Assembly: GCF_000018285.1 (NCBI RefSeq)
Contig: NC_009901.1
Location: forward strand, 1,611,001-1,675,000
DNA: 64,000 nucleotides
DNA from: Shewanella pealeana ATCC 700345
Lineage (GTDB): Bacteria; Pseudomonadota; Gammaproteobacteria; Enterobacterales; Shewanellaceae
Direction of reading: 5' to 3'
The translations under genes were made by a program, and so were the position numbers. Shown here piece after piece: positions 46,300 to 55,097 of the stretch. Below the pieces are notes generated by a model. It worked only from the letters and a program-made list of their open reading frames with translations, did not search any database and was not told the DNA's origin. Within the stretch, counting starts at the first letter, position 1. Every line of letters starts with the position of its first letter.

Positions 46300-46740
46300 A
46301 GCTAAGAAGGACGCCCTGCGGGCTGATGGGACCAAGAACCTAGGACGTTCGGCAGGCTCACTGCGAGGACGCTTCGCTACTAGGGCCTAGGAAAAGCATA
46401 AGCAAAATCAAAGGCTGAGACGAACGCTTCGCTCACGGAAGACGGAACGTTCGCTGGCTCACTCACAGAACGCTGCGCTGACGGTACAAGCTGAGACGGT
46501 ACAAGCTAAGATGGTACAAGCTAAGACGGTACAAGCTAAGACGGTACAAGCTAAGACGGCTTTTTCGTCTCGGCTCTAAATCGTTTATGCTTTAATCGGT
46601 TTTTCCGTAAGCGAAGCGTTCCGTGAGGCCATAGGCCGTTCGTCTTTGTTTGTCCGCATCTGTTTTCCGTCTTAGCTTTTACCTAGGACCTTTCTTTGCC
46701 TTTCCTAGCAGCGTAGCGTCCTTCTCAGTCTTAACCTTCT
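46300..46740. repeat. Mosaic intergenic repeat cluster R6 (between flrC and fliE)
   Basis: About 440 bp with no gene. Left: GCCC-TGC-GGGC (46313-46323), CTAGGGCCTAGGAAAAGCAT, GACGAACGCTTCGCTCACGG, GAACGTTCGCTGGCTCACTC and CGCTGCGCTGACGG. Centre: five tandem 15-mers (46481-46555) then the hairpin AGACG / CGTCT around 46553-46569. Right: reversed-type TTCCGTAAGCGAAGCGTTCC, GGCC-ATA-GGCC (46627-46637), TTTCCTAGCAGCGTAGCGTC. Ends against the fliE promoter. Confidence 0.88.
46481..46555 (+). repeat. Five tandem copies of a 15-bp unit
   Basis: ACGGTACAAGCTAAG repeated five times; the first copy has G and the third T at one place each. The same unit in looser form (GACGGTTAAAGCTAA) occurs three times in R3. 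Confidence 0.93.
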
Positions 46741-46744
46741 CAAA

Positions 46745-46760
46745 CTGGCAAGCTATTTGC
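46745..46760 (+). promoter_or_regulatory. Sigma54 promoter of fliEFGHIJ
   Basis: CTGGCAAGCTATTTGC is an excellent sigma54 element. It is 52 nt before the fliE ATG, right after cluster R6. Confidence 0.9.
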
Positions 46761-46812
46761 ATTGTCTAGCTATATCAACAATTTCGTCAAGAAATCGACA
46801 TGGGAGATAGCT

Positions 46813-47145
46813 ATGCAAATTGGTGCGAATTCATTACTGCAAGAGATGCAGTCACTCAATGGTCAAATCGGCACTTCAAGCATTCAAACAGGGATCACCC
46901 GTCAGGTACAAAACACCTCGGGTAGTGATTTCAGTCAGTTGCTATCCCAAGCTGTTGGAAATGTAAGCGAACTTCAATCAAATGCTGCTAATCTCGCCAC
47001 TCGACTCGATATGGGAGATACCACGGTGACGTTATCTGATACCGTGATTGCCAGAGAAAAATCCAGTGTTGCTTTTGAGGCAACCGTACAAGTACGCAAT
47101 AAGCTTGTAGAAGCTTATAAAGAAATTATGAGTATGCCTGTTTAG
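46813..47145 (+). CDS. fliE: Flagellar hook-basal body protein FliE
   Basis: Small rod-MS ring junction protein, an early export substrate. About 110 residues; begins MQIGANSLLQEMQSLNGQ and ends VQVRNKLVEAYKEIMSMPV, the typical FliE ending. The ATG at 46813 has GGGAG upstream; the longer frame from a TTG at 46762 would begin at the promoter. First gene of the fliEFGHIJ operon. Confidence 0.95.
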   Translation: MQIGANSLLQEMQSLNGQIGTSSIQTGITRQVQNTSGSDFSQLLSQAVGNVSELQSNAANLATRLDMGDTTVTLSDTVIAREKSSVAFEATVQVRNKLVEAYKEIMSMPV

Positions 47146-47175
47146 GCCTTTATCACTTAAACGCAGGGTACAACA

Positions 47176-48888
47176 GTGAGTACAGAAATGGTCGTAGGAA
47201 CAGGCTCAGGTTTAGCATCGAGCCCACAAACATCAGGTGTTCAAGAAGAACATAAGCCAGGCATAATGGGCGCTCTCGGTGGCGTCGATATGCTGCGCCA
47301 ATTGACGATGATCTTGGCCCTTGCCATCTGTTTAGCCGTGGCCGTTTTTGTCATGATTTGGGCGCAAGAACCAGAGTATCGTCCTCTTGGCCAGATGAGC
47401 ACCGCAGAAATGGTGCAAGTGTTGGATGCACTTGATAAAAATCAGGTTAAGTACGAAATCCAAGGCGATGTAGTCAAAGTTCCTGAAGATAAATACCAAG
47501 ATGTGAAGATGTTATTGAGCCGTGAAGGGCTAGATAACCAAGAAGCAAATAATGACTTTTTAAATAAAGACAGTGGTTTTGGTGTGAGTCAGCGCATGGA
47601 GCAGGCACGTCTCAAGCACAGCCAAGAGCAAAACCTTGCCCGCGTTATCGAAGAGCTAAAGAGTGTCACTCGTGCGAAAGTTATTTTAGCCTTACCGAGA
47701 GAGAATGTGTTTGCCCGCAACCGCTCTAAGCCAAGTGCTACCGTAGTGGTTAGCACTCGTCGCAGTGGTTTAAGTCAAGAAGAGGTCGACTCGATTGTCG
47801 ATATCGTCGCCTCAGCGGTACATAACCTCGAACCGAACAAGGTCACAGTTACCGATGCTAATGGCCGCCTGCTAAATTCTGGTACCCAAGATGGTGCCTC
47901 AGCCATCGCCCGTCGTGAGCTTGAAATTGTCCAGCAAAAAGAGTCTGAATATCGCACTAAAGTCGAATCGATTCTTATGCCAATTTTAGGTCCTGAGAAT
48001 TTTACCTCCCAGGTCGATGTCAGCATGGACTTTACCGCCGTTGAGCAAACCGCTAAGCGTTATAACCCTGACTTACCGGCACTAAGAAGCGAGATGGTGG
48101 TTGAGAATAACTCTGCTGGAGGTACGAGTGGCGGTATTCCTGGCGCATTGTCTAATCAACCTCCTATGGCGGCAGATATACCTCAGGAAGTGAATGCAGA
48201 AGAAAGCCTTGCGGTTTCATCGGGTACTAGTCACAAAGAAGCGACACGTAACTTTGAGTTAAACACCACTATTAGCCACACTCGTCAGCAAGTGGGCACC
48301 CTAAGACGGGTGAGCGTATCGGTTGCGGTTGATTTCAAAAATGGTCCTGTATCGGAAGATGGCAGCGTTAACCGCGTACCACGCACAGAGCAAGAGCTAG
48401 CCAATATCCGTCGATTACTCGAAGGGGCGGTCGGTTTTAATACTCAGCGCGGCGATATTATTGAAGTGGTTAGTGTGCCATTTATGGATCAGCTTATCGA
48501 GGATGCACCACCGCAAGAGATGTGGGAACAGCCCTGGTTCTGGCGCGCGGTAAAGTTGGTGCTCGGTGCGTTGGTTGTTCTTGTGTTGATCCTAGCTGTT
48601 GTTCGCCCAATGCTGAAGAGGCTGGTTTACCCTGATAGTGTCAAAATGCCAGATGAGCCACAAACTGGTGGTGAGCTAGCAGAAATTGAAGATCAGTATG
48701 CAGCCGATACCTTAGGCATGTTACAACGCCCCGAAGCAGAATACAGTTATGCAGATGATGGCTCTATCTTGATCCCTAATCTGCATAAAGACGATGACAT
48801 GATTAAGGCTATTCGTGCACTAGTGGCTAATGAGCCTGAACTATCGACACAAGTCGTGAAAAACTGGTTACTTGAAGATGACAAATAA
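47176..48888 (+). CDS. fliF: Flagellar MS-ring protein FliF
   Basis: Forms the MS ring in the inner membrane, base for export gate and rotor. 570 residues with transmembrane helices near residues 40-60 and 455-480. The YscJ/FliF domain has LSREGLDNQEANNDFLNKDS and VSQRMEQARLKHSQEQNLAR. The C-terminal FliG-binding tail is LVANEPELSTQVVKNWL. GTG start. Overlaps fliG by 11 nt. Confidence 0.96.
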   Translation: MSTEMVVGTGSGLASSPQTSGVQEEHKPGIMGALGGVDMLRQLTMILALAICLAVAVFVMIWAQEPEYRPLGQMSTAEMVQVLDALDKNQVKYEIQGDVVKVPEDKYQDVKMLLSREGLDNQEANNDFLNKDSGFGVSQRMEQARLKHSQEQNLARVIEELKSVTRAKVILALPRENVFARNRSKPSATVVVSTRRSGLSQEEVDSIVDIVASAVHNLEPNKVTVTDANGRLLNSGTQDGASAIARRELEIVQQKESEYRTKVESILMPILGPENFTSQVDVSMDFTAVEQTAKRYNPDLPALRSEMVVENNSAGGTSGGIPGALSNQPPMAADIPQEVNAEESLAVSSGTSHKEATRNFELNTTISHTRQQVGTLRRVSVSVAVDFKNGPVSEDGSVNRVPRTEQELANIRRLLEGAVGFNTQRGDIIEVVSVPFMDQLIEDAPPQEMWEQPWFWRAVKLVLGALVVLVLILAVVRPMLKRLVYPDSVKMPDEPQTGGELAEIEDQYAADTLGMLQRPEAEYSYADDGSILIPNLHKDDDMIKAIRALVANEPELSTQVVKNWLLEDDK

Positions 48889-49927
48889 TACCAATGTAGA
48901 AGCTAAGCCTGAAGCTGCGGCCTTAAAGACAAGTGATTTAAGTGGCATCGAGAAAACCGCCATTTTGCTATTAAGCCTGAGTGAGAGTGATGCGGCGTCT
49001 ATCTTAAAGCACCTTGAGCCTAAACAGGTGCAAAAAGTGGGTATGGCGATGGCGGCGATGCAAGACTTTGGTCAAGAGAAAGTCATTGGCGTTCACAAGC
49101 TGTTTCTCGATGAAATTCAAAAATACTCATCCATCGGTTTTAACAGCGAAGAGTTTGTCCGTAAGGCACTAACTGCGGCATTAGGCGAAGACAAAGCCGG
49201 TAACCTGATTGAGCAGATTATCATGGGGGGCGGCGCCAAAGGCCTAGATTCACTTAAGTGGATGGACGCTCGTCAAGTGGCGACGATTATTCAAAATGAA
49301 CATCCTCAAATTCAAACTATCGTACTATCTTACCTTGAGCCCGATCAGGCGGCAGAGATTTTTGGTCAGTTCCCTGAAAATACCCGTTTAGACCTGATGA
49401 TGCGAATTGCTAACCTTGAAGAGGTGCAGCCGGCGGCATTGCAAGAACTTAACGATATCATGGAGAAGCAGTTTGCCGGTCAAGGTGGTGCACAGGCCGC
49501 TAAGATGGGTGGCTTGAAAGCCGCGGCAAATATCATGAACTACCTCGATACCGGTGTTGAGAGTCACTTGATGGAGACGATGCGTGAATCTGATGAAGAG
49601 ATGGCGCAACAGATCCAAGACTTGATGTTTGTATTTGAGAACCTCAGTGAGGTTGATGATATGGGCATTCAGGTACTACTGCGTGAAGTACAGCAAGATG
49701 TATTGATTAAGGCACTGAAAGGCGCAGATGATCAGCTAAAAGAGAAGCTTCTCAGTAATATGTCTAAGCGTGCCGCAGAGTTGCTTAGAGATGACTTAGA
49801 AGCCATGGGCCCAATTAGAATTAGTGAAGTTGAAGTCGCTCAGAAAGAGATCTTATCTATTGCTCGTCGTTTGAGCGACAGTGGAGAGATCATGCTTGGC
49901 GGTGGAGGCGGTGAAGAGTTTCTATAA
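48878..49927 (+). CDS. fliG: Flagellar motor switch protein FliG
   Basis: Rotor protein that interacts with the stators. About 349 residues in three armadillo-like domains: GIEKTAILLLSLSESDAASI near the start, the middle EHPQIQTIVLSYLEPDQAAE, and the C-terminal torque helix region LIKALKGADDQLKEKLLSNM with charged residues typical of FliG. Start ATG at 48878; a TTG two codons before is less likely. The stop overlaps the fliH start by one base. Confidence 0.96.
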   Translation: MTNNTNVEAKPEAAALKTSDLSGIEKTAILLLSLSESDAASILKHLEPKQVQKVGMAMAAMQDFGQEKVIGVHKLFLDEIQKYSSIGFNSEEFVRKALTAALGEDKAGNLIEQIIMGGGAKGLDSLKWMDARQVATIIQNEHPQIQTIVLSYLEPDQAAEIFGQFPENTRLDLMMRIANLEEVQPAALQELNDIMEKQFAGQGGAQAAKMGGLKAAANIMNYLDTGVESHLMETMRESDEEMAQQIQDLMFVFENLSEVDDMGIQVLLREVQQDVLIKALKGADDQLKEKLLSNMSKRAAELLRDDLEAMGPIRISEVEVAQKEILSIARRLSDSGEIMLGGGGGEEFL

Positions 49928-50877
49928 TGACTGACCCTAAAAAGCCTCAAGGCGCCAGCATCAACACTAGCGATGAGTTTGAACATTGGGAACTGCCGGA
50001 GATCCATAAAGCGAAGGCTCCCTCTTCATTGAATATGTTCGGTCGTCACAGCTTACAATTGCAGGCCGAGGAACAAACCGAGGTCGAGTCTATACTGCCG
50101 CCGACCTTGAGCGAGATTGAAGATATTCGCGCTCATGCAGAGCAAGAGGGTTTTGGCGAAGGGCTAGAGAAAGGTCATAGTGAAGGCTTAGAGAAAGGCC
50201 GTTTAGAGGGACTTGAGCAAGGGCACAGTGAGGGCTTTAGCCAAGGTCAGCAGCAAGGGTACCTAGAGGGACTACAAGCGGCATCTGAGATGCTGCAGCG
50301 TTTCGAAAGTCTTTTGAGCCAGTTTGAAGCCCCCTTATCCATTCTAGATACCGAAATCGAGAAAGAATTGCTCAATACCTCAATGGTGTTGGCAAAGGCT
50401 GTTATTGGCCATGAGCTAAAAACTTATCCCGAGCATATTTTAGCGGCGCTGCGTCAGGGCGTTGACTCCTTGCCGATAAAAGATCAGAAGATTAATGTTC
50501 GGGTCACGCCCAGTGATGAGATACTGATTTCAGAGCTCTACTCTCAAGCTCAGCTAGAGCGAAATCGCTGGGAAATTGAAGCCGATCCAAGCTTAACTGC
50601 GGGAGATTGCATCATTGACTGTGGCCGCAGCCATATTGATATGACTGTCGAGACCCGCATTCAGAGCGTCTTTCTAGATTTAGATAAGCACCAGCAAGAT
50701 CTGTTGCAGTTAAAAGAGCAGCAAGAAGATGCGCTGCTTACACAAAGACAGGCCAAAGCCCAACAGCATGCTGCGACGTTAGAGCCAACAGATGACGCAG
50801 TAGATAATCAACTAGCCACAGCTTGTTTAAATGCCAACGAAGGTGAGCATGCCGACCCGTCAGCACCAACTGCGTAA
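49927..50877 (+). CDS. fliH: Flagellar export ATPase regulator FliH
   Basis: Binds and restrains the FliI ATPase and links it to the C-ring. 316 residues. It has the family's Gly-rich helix repeats ([20 protein letters not shown], then [20 protein letters not shown]) at about residues 76-115. The C-terminal E/T-type stalk domain has [18 protein letters not shown]. The 3' end overlaps fliI by 29 to 47 nt, depending on the fliI start. Confidence 0.92.
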   Translation: MTDPKKPQGASINTSDEFEHWELPEIHKAKAPSSLNMFGRHSLQLQAEEQTEVESILPPTLSEIEDIRAHAEQEGFGEGLEKGHSEGLEKGRLEGLEQGHSEGFSQGQQQGYLEGLQAASEMLQRFESLLSQFEAPLSILDTEIEKELLNTSMVLAKAVIGHELKTYPEHILAALRQGVDSLPIKDQKINVRVTPSDEILISELYSQAQLERNRWEIEADPSLTAGDCIIDCGRSHIDMTVETRIQSVFLDLDKHQQDLLQLKEQQEDALLTQRQAKAQQHAATLEPTDDAVDNQLATACLNANEGEHADPSAPTA

Positions 50878-52189
50878 TAAGCTGGCTCAACACCAGCAAA
50901 AAGTACATCCATTCCTAGTTGAGGCAAGTGGTCAACTGGTGCGAGTGGTGGGCTTGACCTTAGAAGCGACAGGCTGCCGAGCAGCCATTGGTAGCCTGTG
51001 CGCCATCGAAACCATGGCTGGCGATCTTATCGCCGAGGTTATCGGTTTTGACGATCAGCTGCTCTACCTCATGCCGATTGAGGAGCTGCGTGGCGTACTC
51101 CCAGGCGCCAAGGTGACGCCTCTTGGTGAACAATCGGGTTTAAATGTCGGCCTATCACTACTCGGGAGAGTGCTTGATGGCAGTGGTTTACCTATCGATG
51201 GCTTAGGAAATTTAAAGACAGATCAGAAAGCCTCTAGCCATGCCCCCGCCATTAACCCCTTAGCAAGACGTGCCATCAGTGAGCCATTAGATGTTGGCGT
51301 GAGAGCCATTAACTCTATGCTAACCGTGGGTAAGGGGCAGCGTATGGGCTTATTCGCAGGCTCGGGTGTGGGTAAGAGTGTGCTGCTGGGCATGATGACA
51401 AGAGGCACCACGGCTGACATTATTGTTGTTGGACTCGTGGGAGAACGTGGCCGAGAAGTAAAAGAATTTATCGAAGAGATTTTAGGGCCAGAAGGGCGAG
51501 CGCGATCCGTCGTCGTCGCAGCACCAGCCGACACATCCCCCTTGATGCGCCTTCGCGCCTGTGAAACGTCGACCCGTATTGCCGAGTATTTTCGAGACTT
51601 GGGTTATAACGTACTGCTACTCATGGATAGCTTAACCCGCTATGCCCAGGCGCAGCGTGAAATTGCGCTGGCTGTCGGTGAACCGCCAGCCACAAAAGGC
51701 TATCCGCCATCGGTCTTTGCCAAGCTGCCTAAGTTGGTCGAGCGAGCTGGTAACGGCGGTGGAAAGCAAGGTTCTATTACTGCGTTTTATACCGTATTAA
51801 CCGAGGGAGATGACTTACAAGATCCTATCGCCGACGCCTCAAGAGCGATCCTCGATGGCCATATCGTATTGTCACGAAGTCTTGCCGACTCGGGCCACTA
51901 TCCAGCCATCGATATCGAAGCCTCTATCAGTCGTGTTGCGCCTATGGTGATAAGCCCTGAGCATCTAGAAGCCATGCGCAAAGTTAAGCAGGTTTACTCA
52001 CTTTACCAGCAAAATAAAGACTTGATCTCCATTGGAGCCTATAGCCAAGGCAGCGATCCGCGTATCGACAATGCGATTCGTTTGCAGCCAGCTATGAACG
52101 CTTTTTTACGCCAGACCATGAAAGACTCCGTTACCTTTGATAGCAGTACCTTGATGTTGAGCCAGTTAGGGGCCCAATGCCAAGCCTAA
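50849..52189 (+). CDS. fliI: Flagellum-specific ATPase FliI
   Basis: Export ATPase related to F1-beta. About 446 residues: P-loop [17 protein letters not shown] near residue 164, [15 protein letters not shown], the Walker B region [15 protein letters not shown], and [19 protein letters not shown]. The ATG at 50849 has AAGGTG five bases upstream; an ATG at 50831 is also in frame, so the start is uncertain by six codons. Overlaps fliH. Confidence 0.95.
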   Translation: MPTRQHQLRNKLAQHQQKVHPFLVEASGQLVRVVGLTLEATGCRAAIGSLCAIETMAGDLIAEVIGFDDQLLYLMPIEELRGVLPGAKVTPLGEQSGLNVGLSLLGRVLDGSGLPIDGLGNLKTDQKASSHAPAINPLARRAISEPLDVGVRAINSMLTVGKGQRMGLFAGSGVGKSVLLGMMTRGTTADIIVVGLVGERGREVKEFIEEILGPEGRARSVVVAAPADTSPLMRLRACETSTRIAEYFRDLGYNVLLLMDSLTRYAQAQREIALAVGEPPATKGYPPSVFAKLPKLVERAGNGGGKQGSITAFYTVLTEGDDLQDPIADASRAILDGHIVLSRSLADSGHYPAIDIEASISRVAPMVISPEHLEAMRKVKQVYSLYQQNKDLISIGAYSQGSDPRIDNAIRLQPAMNAFLRQTMKDSVTFDSSTLMLSQLGAQCQA

Positions 52190-52243
52190 CCATATTTCGC
52201 TTAATCATAATTAGCATAGTGCTAAATAACGAGACCACTTATC

Positions 52244-52690
52244 ATGGCTAGAGCCGATCCGTTATTGATGGTGTTAAAGCTTGCCGAAGACGCGGAAGAG
52301 CAGGCGTCACTGCAGCTTCGCTCGGCACAGCTTGAACTGCAAAGACGTCAAAATCAGTTAGATGCGCTGCAAAATTATCGCCTCGATTATATGAAACAGA
52401 TGGAGCAGCAACAGGGGCAAAGTATCAGCGCCAGCCACTACCATCAGTTTCATCAATTTGTGCGTCAAATCGATACGGCGATTATACAGCAGGTCAATAC
52501 GGTGCAAGATGCCGATAATCAGCGCCAGCACCGGCAGGTATATTGGCAAGAGAAGCAGCAGAAGCGTAAAGCGGTTGAGCTGTTATTAGCAAATAAAGCC
52601 GAAAAGGCGCAGCTCGCCGAGTTACGCGCCGAGCAGAAGATGGTTGACGAGTTTGCGTCACAGCAGTTTTATCGTAAAAGGCAGCGTTAA
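52244..52690 (+). CDS. fliJ: Flagellar export protein FliJ
   Basis: Central-stalk-like coiled-coil protein of the export ATPase complex. 148 residues, nearly all helical and rich in Gln, Glu, Arg and Lys (LRSAQLELQRRQNQLDALQN; RKAVELLLANKAEKAQLAEL). Size and place after fliI support FliJ. Last gene before the fliK promoter. Confidence 0.9.
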   Translation: MARADPLLMVLKLAEDAEEQASLQLRSAQLELQRRQNQLDALQNYRLDYMKQMEQQQGQSISASHYHQFHQFVRQIDTAIIQQVNTVQDADNQRQHRQVYWQEKQQKRKAVELLLANKAEKAQLAELRAEQKMVDEFASQQFYRKRQR

Positions 52691-52803
52691 CTATTTATTT
52701 ACTCAGGGCTCAAACGGGCTTAACTAGTTGATTTTTTTTTAACCGCTTCCAACCCTACCTTTTCCTCCCTAGTTAGAACCTGAGGTTTTTAATACGCCTA
52801 CTT

Positions 52804-52819
52804 TTGGCATTATTATTGC
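52804..52819 (+). promoter_or_regulatory. Sigma54 promoter of the fliK operon
   Basis: TTGGCATTATTATTGC, full match to GG-N10-GC spacing with TTGGCA and TTGC. It is 88 nt before the fliK ATG. Confidence 0.87.
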
Positions 52820-52907
52820 TATAAATATTCTTAATTGGCCAAATTTAGCGGTATTTTGACATTCGGTTGAGTTGCCGAGTGTTAATTGATGAGTGAATGG
52901 AGATGGA

Positions 52908-54434
52908 ATGCAGCAGGTGAACAATGTTTTACTCAGTAGCCCTGACTCGAATAGCAAGCTTGCCGATCGTCAGAGTCAGTCCACTGAACCTAAGACTAAT
53001 TCCGAAGGTGACAGTTTTTCTGTCGCACTGGAAAAAGCGGCAAGCCAAGCTCGTGATAAACAAACTATAGATAGGCAAACAGCTGACAATCATTCGACTC
53101 GTGAGCCGTCATCAGCGAAAGATGAGTTAGTCGATGCTGCAGATAAGGCGATCACAGCTTCAGTTACATCTTCTGATGATAAAGAATTTGAAGATGCTGG
53201 CTCAGATGATGTAAGCCAAGTGTTCGCACAGATCAATTTAGCTAACAATTTTGCTGGAGACTCACAACTTGCCGTCAACGGCGAAAGTTTGCCGTTATCA
53301 GATGAGTCAGTGGCAACGGAATCTCTTGAGCAAGAGCTAGTCAGTGATGATTTAATCGCTAGTCAGCTGTCAGATGAGGCACTGTTGGCACTTAGCCAAC
53401 AAACAGGGCTATCAGAGCAGGAATTGAGTCAGCTCTCATCCTTAGAATTGAAAGCTCTGCTACAGCAAGGCCAAATGCTTGATGCTAATGGCGCCTTAAA
53501 ATCAGAGTTCGCACAGAGCTCCTCGCTGCAGGCCACCCCTGCAGAAATGGATGCAGACGTGACTAAAGCTGAACTCGCATCGACAGCCGATAAAACTGCG
53601 ATGAGCAGCGCAGTAACTGACACAAAGAGTCTTAATGGTGCCGATGTAAAGGGAACTAATACTGGTCGAGACATTTTTGGTAAAGAGATCGCTGGGCAAA
53701 TAACAGCGAGTAATGTCAGTAGCGATCAAGTTAAGTCTGCTCAAAATGCCGATGGCGCCAATTCAACCGCTATTACAACTAACACTGCAACTTCGGTAGA
53801 GCAGCTTAAAGGGGCTGAGTTATCGGTTCGCACCACGGCAATGAATGCCGGACTGGAAGCAAACCTTACAGGAGTGAGTGAAGAGGGCACATCTGAGCTG
53901 AAATCCTTTGCAGGTCTGCAGAGTCAAGCACTACAGCAGCAATCAGCAGCAAATCGTCAGGAGTTGCCTCAGTTCAATTTATCGCTGAAACAAGGTGGTG
54001 AACAGACGCCGCAAATGCAGCAGATGATCCAGCGTTTCGCACCTGTTATGAATCAGCAGCTGATCACCATGGTCAGTAATGGTATTCAGCAGGCTGAAAT
54101 TCGCCTAGATCCACCTGAGTTAGGCCAGATGATGGTGCGTATTCAAGTTCAAGGGGATACCACACAGGTGCAATTTCAGGTGAGCCAGCATCAGACTCGC
54201 GATCTTGTAGAACAAGCGATGCCCAGATTACGTGAAATGTTAGCCGAACAAGGTATGCAGCTCACCGATGGTCAAGTGTCTCAAGGTGACGGTAGAAACA
54301 GTCAAGGTGAACAGGGCTCAGGCGCCGGAAATGGCACCGCCACAGCTGAAACGGATGAAATTTCATCAGAAGAGTTGCTGACAAGGTCAAATCTTTCAAC
54401 AAGTTCGGCCTCAGGTATAGATTATTATGCATAA
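52908..54434 (+). CDS. fliK: Flagellar hook-length control protein FliK
   Basis: Molecular ruler and export-specificity switch. About 508 residues: a long, low-complexity Ser/Ala/Gln/Asp-rich N-terminal part and the conserved C-terminal domain (about 375-470): QQAEIRLDPPELGQMMVRIQ then VQGDTTQVQFQVSQHQTRDL. Start ATG at 52908 with GGAGATGGA upstream; an in-frame GTG at 52893 is possible. First gene of fliKLMNOPQR-flhB. Confidence 0.93.
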   Translation: MQQVNNVLLSSPDSNSKLADRQSQSTEPKTNSEGDSFSVALEKAASQARDKQTIDRQTADNHSTREPSSAKDELVDAADKAITASVTSSDDKEFEDAGSDDVSQVFAQINLANNFAGDSQLAVNGESLPLSDESVATESLEQELVSDDLIASQLSDEALLALSQQTGLSEQELSQLSSLELKALLQQGQMLDANGALKSEFAQSSSLQATPAEMDADVTKAELASTADKTAMSSAVTDTKSLNGADVKGTNTGRDIFGKEIAGQITASNVSSDQVKSAQNADGANSTAITTNTATSVEQLKGAELSVRTTAMNAGLEANLTGVSEEGTSELKSFAGLQSQALQQQSAANRQELPQFNLSLKQGGEQTPQMQQMIQRFAPVMNQQLITMVSNGIQQAEIRLDPPELGQMMVRIQVQGDTTQVQFQVSQHQTRDLVEQAMPRLREMLAEQGMQLTDGQVSQGDGRNSQGEQGSGAGNGTATAETDEISSEELLTRSNLSTSSASGIDYYA

Positions 54435-54510
54435 GCAGGTAACCTATAGTGCAATGGGAATATTGATAAAGAGTGTTGAGTTTATTTAGCACTGCAGCTA
54501 GGGAAGATAT

Positions 54511-55029
54511 ATGGCAGAAGAAGCGGCTTTAGAGCTAGAAGACAGCGTCAAACCAAAAAGTAAAAACAAACTGATTATATTCGGTGTGAGCGGCGGCGTT
54601 CTACTGATTGCCATTGTACTTACTGCGTGGATGTTGTTGGGATCGGAACCGGTTTCTGAGTCTGGAAGTGCTGCAGAGGGGGCCGTGACTGAGCAAGCGG
54701 TTAGAACGGGTGAAGCCTATTATGCGGCGATGCCAAGGCCTTTCCTATTTAATCTGTCAGATAACGGCCGTACTCGCTTAGTTGAGATCAAAGTTCAGTT
54801 GATGGTTCGTGGTAACGATGACGATACCCTGATTAGGAAACATATCCCGCTGATTGAGGATGCATTGTTGACCACTTTTAGTGGATCGGATGTGCAAAAA
54901 TTGACTTCTCCTGCGGGCAAAGATGAATTACGTCAGTTAGCGCTGCGTAATGTACAAAATACCCTGCAGCCAGTAACGGGTCGTACAGTGGTTGAGAAAG
55001 TATTGTTTACCGGCTTTGTGATGCAATAA
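54511..55029 (+). CDS. fliL: Flagellar basal body protein FliL
   Basis: Inner-membrane protein near the stators. 172 residues, a cytoplasmic acidic/basic start, one transmembrane helix (KLIIFGVSGGVLLIAIVLTA at about 20-39), then a periplasmic stomatin-like domain (PRPFLFNLSDNGRTRLVEIK). Ends VEKVLFTGFVMQ, usual for FliL. Upstream of fliM. Confidence 0.94.
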   Translation: MAEEAALELEDSVKPKSKNKLIIFGVSGGVLLIAIVLTAWMLLGSEPVSESGSAAEGAVTEQAVRTGEAYYAAMPRPFLFNLSDNGRTRLVEIKVQLMVRGNDDDTLIRKHIPLIEDALLTTFSGSDVQKLTSPAGKDELRQLALRNVQNTLQPVTGRTVVEKVLFTGFVMQ

Positions 55030-55097
55030 CGCCCTTAGGTTTTACTAGGGATTATTAGTTGCAATAAAAGCGATTATTTTTAAATAAAGGCGATATC

